DNA of 64,000 nt from Cryptosporangium arvum DSM 44712. Its GTDB lineage: Bacteria > Actinomycetota > Actinomycetes > Mycobacteriales > Cryptosporangiaceae. The translations under genes were made by a program, and so were the position numbers. Where the stretch lies: positions 1,426,001 to 1,490,000 of the forward strand of contig NZ_KK073874.1 of assembly GCF_000585375.1 (NCBI RefSeq), given 5' to 3'. Below, piece by piece: positions 59,792 to 64,000 of this stretch. Below the pieces are notes generated by a model, which was not told the DNA's origin, did no database searches, and saw only the letters and a program-made list of their open reading frames with translations. How positions within the stretch are numbered: position 1 is the first letter of the stretch; every line of letters begins with the position of its first letter.

Positions 59792-61141
59792 ATGGTGTTT
59801 GGTGTGCCGCGCCGACGAGCCTTCACAGGGGCTGTGGCAGCGGTGGGGACGGTGATTCTCCTCGCGAGCTGCAGCACCAGCGGCTCCGGGGCGGACAAGG
59901 ACTCCGCCGAGTGTGAGCCCTACAAGAAGTGGGCCGTCGAGGAAGACGCCACGGTGACGGCGTACTCGTCGATCCGTGACGTCGAGGCCGACCGGCTCGA
60001 GGAATCCTGGAAGCAGTTCGAGGACTGCACGGGTATCACCATCGAGCACGAGGGCTCCGGTGAGTTCGAGGCCCAGCTCAACGTCCGTGTGGACGGTGGC
60101 AACGCTCCTGACCTCGCGTTCTTCCCCCAGCCGGGCCTGCTGGCCTCGCTGGCCAAGGAAGGAAAGGTGAAGCCGGCTCCGGCCGCCGTCAAGACCAGCG
60201 CCGACGCGAACTTCTCGCCGGACTGGATCAAGTACGGCACGGTCGACGGCAAGTTCTACGCCGCGCCGCTCGGTGCGAACGTGAAGTCGTTCGTCTGGTA
60301 CTCGCCGAAGACGTTCAAGGACAAGGGCTACCAGGTCCCCACCACGTGGGCCGAGCTGATCGCCCTCTCCGACAAGATCGCCGGAACCGGCGAGAAGCCG
60401 TGGTGCGCGGGCGTCGAGTCCGGTGACGCCACCGGCTGGCCGGCCACCGACTGGCTCGAGGACGTCCTCCTGCGCACCGGTACGCCGGAGGAGTACGACG
60501 CGTGGGTCAACCACACCACGCCGTTCAACTCCGCGCCGATCGTGGCGGGCCTCGACCAGGTCGGCAAGATCCTGAAGAACCCGAAGTACGTCAACGGTGG
60601 TTACGGCGACGTCAAGAGCATCGTGACCACGTCGTTCCAGGAGGGTGGCCTGCCCATCCTCGAGAACAAGTGCACGCTGCACCGTCAGGCGTCCTTCTAC
60701 GGCAACCAGTGGCCGGAAGGCACCACGGTGGCCGCTGACGGCGACGTGTTCGCGTTCTACCTGCCCCCGATCGACCCCGCCAAGGGCAAGCCGGTGCTCG
60801 GTGCCGGTGAGTTCGTCGGTGCGTTCGCGGACCGCAAGGAGGTCCAGGCCGTGCAGGAGTACCTCTCCACGCCGGAGTGGGCCAACAGCCGGGCCAAGAT
60901 CGGTGAGGGTGGCTGGATCAGCGCCAACAAGGGCCTGGACGCGAACAACCTGAAGAGCCCGATCGACAAGCTGTCGGTCGAGATCCTGCAGGACCCGAAG
61001 TCGGTCTTCCGCTTCGACGGTTCGGACCAGATGCCCGGTTCGGTGGGCGCCGGTTCGTTCTGGAAGGCCATGGTCGCCTGGCTGAACGGCGAGGCCACCA
61101 AGCCCGCGCTCGACTCGGTCGAGAAGAGCTGGCCGAAGTAG
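59792..61141 (+). CDS. ABC sugar-importer substrate-binding lipoprotein (AglE-like)
   Basis: 449-residue lipoprotein that captures an oligosaccharide outside the cell. A Tat-like start (VPRRRAF) and hydrophobic stretch end in the lipobox LLASCSTSG (Cys27). The mature part is a family-1 solute-binding protein (EDCTGITIEHEGSGEFEAQL, APDLAFFPQPGLLASLAKEG, VKSFVWYSPKTFKDKGYQVP, CAGVESGDATGWPATDWLED), closest in my memory to alpha-glucoside binding proteins AglE. AAGGAGG precedes the ATG. The operator upstream and two permease genes downstream complete the importer; the ATPase (perhaps a shared MsiK) is absent. Confidence 0.92.
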   Translation: MVFGVPRRRAFTGAVAAVGTVILLASCSTSGSGADKDSAECEPYKKWAVEEDATVTAYSSIRDVEADRLEESWKQFEDCTGITIEHEGSGEFEAQLNVRVDGGNAPDLAFFPQPGLLASLAKEGKVKPAPAAVKTSADANFSPDWIKYGTVDGKFYAAPLGANVKSFVWYSPKTFKDKGYQVPTTWAELIALSDKIAGTGEKPWCAGVESGDATGWPATDWLEDVLLRTGTPEEYDAWVNHTTPFNSAPIVAGLDQVGKILKNPKYVNGGYGDVKSIVTTSFQEGGLPILENKCTLHRQASFYGNQWPEGTTVAADGDVFAFYLPPIDPAKGKPVLGAGEFVGAFADRKEVQAVQEYLSTPEWANSRAKIGEGGWISANKGLDANNLKSPIDKLSVEILQDPKSVFRFDGSDQMPGSVGAGSFWKAMVAWLNGEATKPALDSVEKSWPK

Positions 61142-61167
61142 TTCCACGGGGTCGGCTCGTCCGACCG

Positions 61168-61197
61168 GCCCGGGCGGTGCTTCCGCACCGCCCGGGC
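61168..61197 (+). terminator. Hairpin after the binding-protein gene (attenuator or RNA stabiliser)
   Basis: GCCCGGGCGGTGC (61168-61180), TTCC, GCACCGCCCGGGC (61185-61197): a perfect 13-bp stem 27 bases after the stop. Between a binding-protein gene and its permeases such hairpins usually raise the ratio of binding-protein mRNA. Confidence 0.75.
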
Positions 61198-61450
61198 ACC
61201 TGCTTGCCCACCGTTCGGTGGCCGAGCGTTACGAATTTGCCGCCACGAGTTTCCGCTGATGCCCGGCCTGGTGCCGGGCGTCGGCGCAAGATGGTGAAAC
61301 TCGCGTGACGGCCGTGACGCGCCACGAACGAGAAGGCGTAATTCCACTGGCGTCACGGCCCGGACCACGGGCGTGCGCTGACGAAACCTGTGCGGGTCGG
61401 GTGCCCGGGGGCTGGACCCCCGGGCATTCCGGCATCGGAAGGAGTGGGCC
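61198..61450 (+). other. Gene-free spacer between binding protein and permeases
   Basis: The remainder of the 309-base gap. It contains a second hairpin at 61402-61426 just before the permease ribosome site. No ORF with coding character is seen; a secondary promoter is possible. Confidence 0.45.
61402..61426 (+). promoter_or_regulatory. Hairpin upstream of the first permease
   Basis: TGCCCGGGGG (61402-61411), CTGGA, CCCCCGGGCA (61417-61426): a perfect 10-bp stem ending 25 bases before the GTG. It could be a second termination point or a 5' stabiliser of the processed permease mRNA. Confidence 0.55.
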
Positions 61451-62422
61451 GTGGATTTTGTCGACTGGGGCCCGAAACTGTTCAACGCTCTGCTGGCCGT
61501 CGCCGTCTTCGGCGCGGTCGTGGGGCTCCTCCTGCTCGTGGTCGATCGCGCCCCCAAGCGCGGCCACGACAGGTACCAGCTGGCGGTGTTCCTGCTGCCC
61601 GCGGTCGTGCTGCTGGCGGTCGGGCTGCTGATACCGGCGGTCCGGACGACGATCCTGTCGTTCACCAACGCGGCCGGTGACTTCGTCGGGTTGGACAACT
61701 ACAAGTGGTTGTTCACCGAGGACGAAGCGCTGATCACGATCCGCAACACGATCATCTGGACCGTGCTGACGCCGATCCTGGCGACCGGCATCGGCCTGCT
61801 CTACGCGATCGTGATCGACAAGGCGCGCACCGAGGCGATCTCCAAGACGCTGGTGTTCATGCCGATGGCGATCTCGTTCGTCGGCGCCGGCATCATCTGG
61901 AAGTTCATGTACGCCTACCGGGGTGGCGGCAACGAGCAGATCGGCCTGATCAACCAGTTCATCGTCTGGTTCGGCGGCGAGCCCAAGCAGCTGCTGCTCG
62001 ACCCACCGCTGAACACGTTCCTGCTCCTCATCGTCATGGTGTGGATCCAGGCCGGTTTCGCGATGGTCGTGCTCTCGGCCGCGATCAAGGGCATCCCGGC
62101 CGACATCGTCGAGGCCGCGCGCATCGACGGCGTCAACCCTTGGAGCATGTTCTGGCAGGTCACTCTGCCGTCGATCCGCGGGGCGGTGATCGTCGTGCTG
62201 TCGACGATCACGATCGCGGTGTTGAAGGTCTTCGACATCGTCCGGACGATGACCGGCGGTAACTTCGACACCAGCGTCATCGCGAACGAGATGTACACGC
62301 AGGCGTTCCGGTTCCGGGAGCCCGGCCGCGGTGCCGCGCTCGCGCTCCTGCTGTTCGTCCTGGTGATCCCGCTGGTGCTCTACCAGATCCGGGTTCTTCG
62401 TCAGCGGGAGGAGACCCGATGA
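61451..62422 (+). CDS. ABC sugar-importer permease 1 (AglF-like)
   Basis: 323-residue inner-membrane permease with about seven helices (two in the first 70 residues). The cytoplasmic EAA loop is DIVEAARIDGVNPWSMFWQV, the contact point for the ATPase. FVGLDNYKWLFTEDEALI and FMPMAISFVGAGIIWKFMYA are typical of alpha-glucoside/maltose permeases of the MalF type. GGAAGGAGTGGGCC precedes the GTG. The stop overlaps the second permease (ATGA). Confidence 0.93.
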   Translation: MDFVDWGPKLFNALLAVAVFGAVVGLLLLVVDRAPKRGHDRYQLAVFLLPAVVLLAVGLLIPAVRTTILSFTNAAGDFVGLDNYKWLFTEDEALITIRNTIIWTVLTPILATGIGLLYAIVIDKARTEAISKTLVFMPMAISFVGAGIIWKFMYAYRGGGNEQIGLINQFIVWFGGEPKQLLLDPPLNTFLLLIVMVWIQAGFAMVVLSAAIKGIPADIVEAARIDGVNPWSMFWQVTLPSIRGAVIVVLSTITIAVLKVFDIVRTMTGGNFDTSVIANEMYTQAFRFREPGRGAALALLLFVLVIPLVLYQIRVLRQREETR

Positions 62423-63369
62423 GCACGGTCGCGGCCACCGCCGCCCAGACACCCCCGGTAGCGGTCACCGAACCGATGGCCAACCGGGTGAAGAAGCGGC
62501 TGACATCGCGGACGGCGTCGATCATCTCGCTGCTGATCGCGGTGGTCTGGACGATCCCGACGTTCGGGCTGCTGCTCTCGTCGTTCCGGCCGGAGCGCGA
62601 GATCAAGACGACCGGCTGGTGGACGGCGTTCACCAACCCGTCGTTCACGCTGGAGAACTACGAGACGGTTCTGTTCGGAACGTCCTCGACGCAGCTGGCC
62701 AGCTACTTCGTCAACTCGATCGTGATCGCCGTCCCGGCGACGATCTTCACGCTGACGCTCGCGGCGATGGCCGCGTACGCGCTGGCCTGGATCGATTTCA
62801 AGGGCCGCAGCTGGGTGTTCATCGGCATCTTCGCGCTGCAGATCGTGCCGCTGCAGATGGCGCTGATCCCGCTGCTGCAGCTCTTCTCCAACGGTGCTCA
62901 CATCGGCAGCATCACGATCGTCCCGGACTTCAACCTCACCGGCACGTTCGTGACGGTCTGGATCGCGCACGCCGCGTTCGGTCTGCCGCTCGGCACGTTC
63001 CTGCTGCACAACTTCATCTCCGAAATCCCTCGGGAGATGGTGGAGGCAGCTCGGGTCGACGGTGCCGGGCACGGCGCGATCTTCCGGAAGCTGATGCTCC
63101 CGCTGATCACGCCGGCGCTGGCCTCGTTCGGCATCTTCGAGTTCCTGTGGGTGTGGAACGACCTGCTGGTCGCGCTCACGTTCACCGGCGGCACGAAGGA
63201 CGTCGCACCGCTGACCGTGCGGCTGGCCGAGATGGCCGGCTCGCGCGGCGACCGGTGGGAACGATTGACCGCGGGCGCGTTCGTCTCGCTGATCGTTCCG
63301 CTGATCGTGTTCCTGTCCCTGCAGAAATACTTCGTGCGAGGTCTGCTGGCCGGTGGCCTGAAGGGCTGA
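62419..63369 (+). CDS. ABC sugar-importer permease 2 (AglG-like)
   Basis: 316-residue MalG-type permease with six helices. TIPTFGLLLSSFRPEREIKT follows the first helix, FIGIFALQIVPLQMALIPLL is the conserved middle, and the EAA loop is EMVEAARVDGAGHGAIFRKL. The C-terminus (LSLQKYFVRGLLAGGLKG) is the typical MalG end. It is coupled to permease 1 by a four-base overlap and ends the operon before a strong terminator. Confidence 0.94.
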   Translation: MSTVAATAAQTPPVAVTEPMANRVKKRLTSRTASIISLLIAVVWTIPTFGLLLSSFRPEREIKTTGWWTAFTNPSFTLENYETVLFGTSSTQLASYFVNSIVIAVPATIFTLTLAAMAAYALAWIDFKGRSWVFIGIFALQIVPLQMALIPLLQLFSNGAHIGSITIVPDFNLTGTFVTVWIAHAAFGLPLGTFLLHNFISEIPREMVEAARVDGAGHGAIFRKLMLPLITPALASFGIFEFLWVWNDLLVALTFTGGTKDVAPLTVRLAEMAGSRGDRWERLTAGAFVSLIVPLIVFLSLQKYFVRGLLAGGLKG

Positions 63370-63384
63370 CCGGTCGATCGAGCC

Positions 63385-63421
63385 GAAGCGCCGGGCCCAA
63401 CCCCTTCGGGCCCGGCGCTTC
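63385..63421. terminator. Bidirectional terminator after the importer operon
   Basis: GAAGCGCCGGGCCC (63385-63398) and GGGCCCGGCGCTTC (63408-63421) form a perfect 14-bp stem with a nine-base loop. It lies between the permease stop (63369) and the convergent hydrolase stop (63423). Confidence 0.88.
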
Positions 63422-63422
63422 G

Positions 63423-64000
63423 TCATGCCAGGAGTGTTTTCAGGTCCGCCGCGAGACGGTCGGGGTATTCGGCGTTGACGGCGTGTGAGGCGTCGTCGTA
63501 GACCTTCACGGTGCTGTTCGGCAGCAGTCGGCGCGCGTTCTCGGCGCCGGCATCCGGATCGTGCATCCGGGATTCGCCGCCGAAGATCACCAGCGTCGGT
63601 ATCCGCAGATTCCGGAGCTGCCCGTCGCTCGGGCGGGACGGCGCCGACAGCTTGATCACGTAGGACTGCATGCCCTGCTCGATCATCCGCGCGACCGGCT
63701 CGTCCTCGACCGGGGCGTCGTTGGCGGTCCAGCGCGCGAAGCCGTCCCGCCAGGACTTCGGGAACCACTTGACGCTCGCCGGCACCGAGCGGAGCACCGC
63801 CTGGGCGGAGAGGTTCCCGAACACGACGACCGGGTCGAACAGCGAGACGCTCGCGACCTTGGTCGGCTCGTGCACCGCCAGGTTCGCCGCCGTCCAGCCG
63901 CCGATCGACCAGCCGACCAGGTGGACCCGCGGCTCCGGCAACACCTCCAGGACCTCGTGCAGCCACCGGGCGTGATCGGCCGGCGTCGTGATCGGCCGCT
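63423..64000 (-). CDS. Alpha/beta hydrolase, 5' end beyond window
   Basis: Partial; at least 192 residues from the window edge to the stop. It begins in-window with PITTPADHARWLHEVLEVLP and then carries the nucleophile elbow VHLVGWSIGGWTAANLAVHE (GWSIGG), the acid-bearing strand PTLVIFGGESRMHDP and the His in VYDDASHAVNAEYPDRLAAD. These place it with lactonase/haloperoxidase-like alpha/beta hydrolases. The substrate is unknown. The reading frame is open to base 64000, so the start is outside. Confidence 0.9.
   Translation of the reverse strand, partial: RPITTPADHARWLHEVLEVLPEPRVHLVGWSIGGWTAANLAVHEPTKVASVSLFDPVVVFGNLSAQAVLRSVPASVKWFPKSWRDGFARWTANDAPVEDEPVARMIEQGMQSYVIKLSAPSRPSDGQLRNLRIPTLVIFGGESRMHDPDAGAENARRLLPNSTVKVYDDASHAVNAEYPDRLAADLKTLLA

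Overview
The window is chromosomal DNA of a high-GC actinobacterium. The evidence is strong third-position G/C in most genes, frequent GTG starts, XRE/DUF397 pairs, DUF2630, DUF2795, an actinobacterial cob gene order (chelatase-cobO-cobB) and an Orn/SigB-type housekeeping set. Content and style resemble the Cryptosporangium/Frankineae neighbourhood, but this is an impression from gene content, not a phylogenetic placement.

Region 1 (1-7910) looks like one end of an integrative and conjugative element of the pSAM2 (AICE) type, lying against the 3' end of a tRNA-Lys gene. It holds an FtsK/TraB-like DNA translocase (5' end cut by the window), a RepSA-like rolling-circle initiator, a small membrane protein, an XRE-DUF5753/DUF397 regulatory pair with a palindromic operator cluster, and AT-richer cargo (a LiaF-like membrane protein, a two-gene unknown operon and a small membrane protein). 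No integrase or excisionase is visible in the window.

Region 2 (7911-30650) is core chromosome: tRNA-Lys, L,D-transpeptidase, tRNA-His, oligoribonuclease, LysE exporter, GH15 glucanase/trehalase-like enzyme, DUF2795, flavin reductase, group-2 sigma factor, DUF2630, secreted glycerophosphodiesterase, a PAS-GAF-PP2C-HATPase regulator, DUF429, tRNA-Arg, a 28-residue membrane peptide, a diguanylate cyclase, a coiled-coil protein, the pta-ackA acetate operon, a ClpP followed by a 25-bp minisatellite, a TetR/acyl-CoA dehydrogenase pair and a GNAT protein.

Region 3 (30650-46816) holds an SSB paralogue with a repeat tail, cobD-cobQ, a 1723-residue Gly/Pro-rich protein with a degenerate nuclease-like N-terminus, a dienelactone hydrolase, SURF1, an alpha/beta hydrolase, a NarL-type two-component system whose receiver domain carries a 91-residue Gly/Pro/Ser insertion, and a phosphoribosyltransferase.

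Region 4 (46817-56476) is a cobalamin operon controlled by a B12 riboswitch: chelatase-cobO-cobB-cobI-cobE-cobC-cobT-cobA, mostly with overlapping start/stop codons. Region 5 (56477-64000) holds a secreted Tyr/His/Arg-rich protein, the otsA-otsB trehalose genes, a divergent alpha-glucoside-type ABC importer with a LacI-family operator and intergenic hairpins, and a partial hydrolase.

The most unusual theme is in-frame tandem-repeat expansion at several independent loci (SSB, the 1723-residue protein, the response regulator, the CobB tail, the GNAT N-terminus), alongside a non-triplet 25-bp array downstream of clpP.
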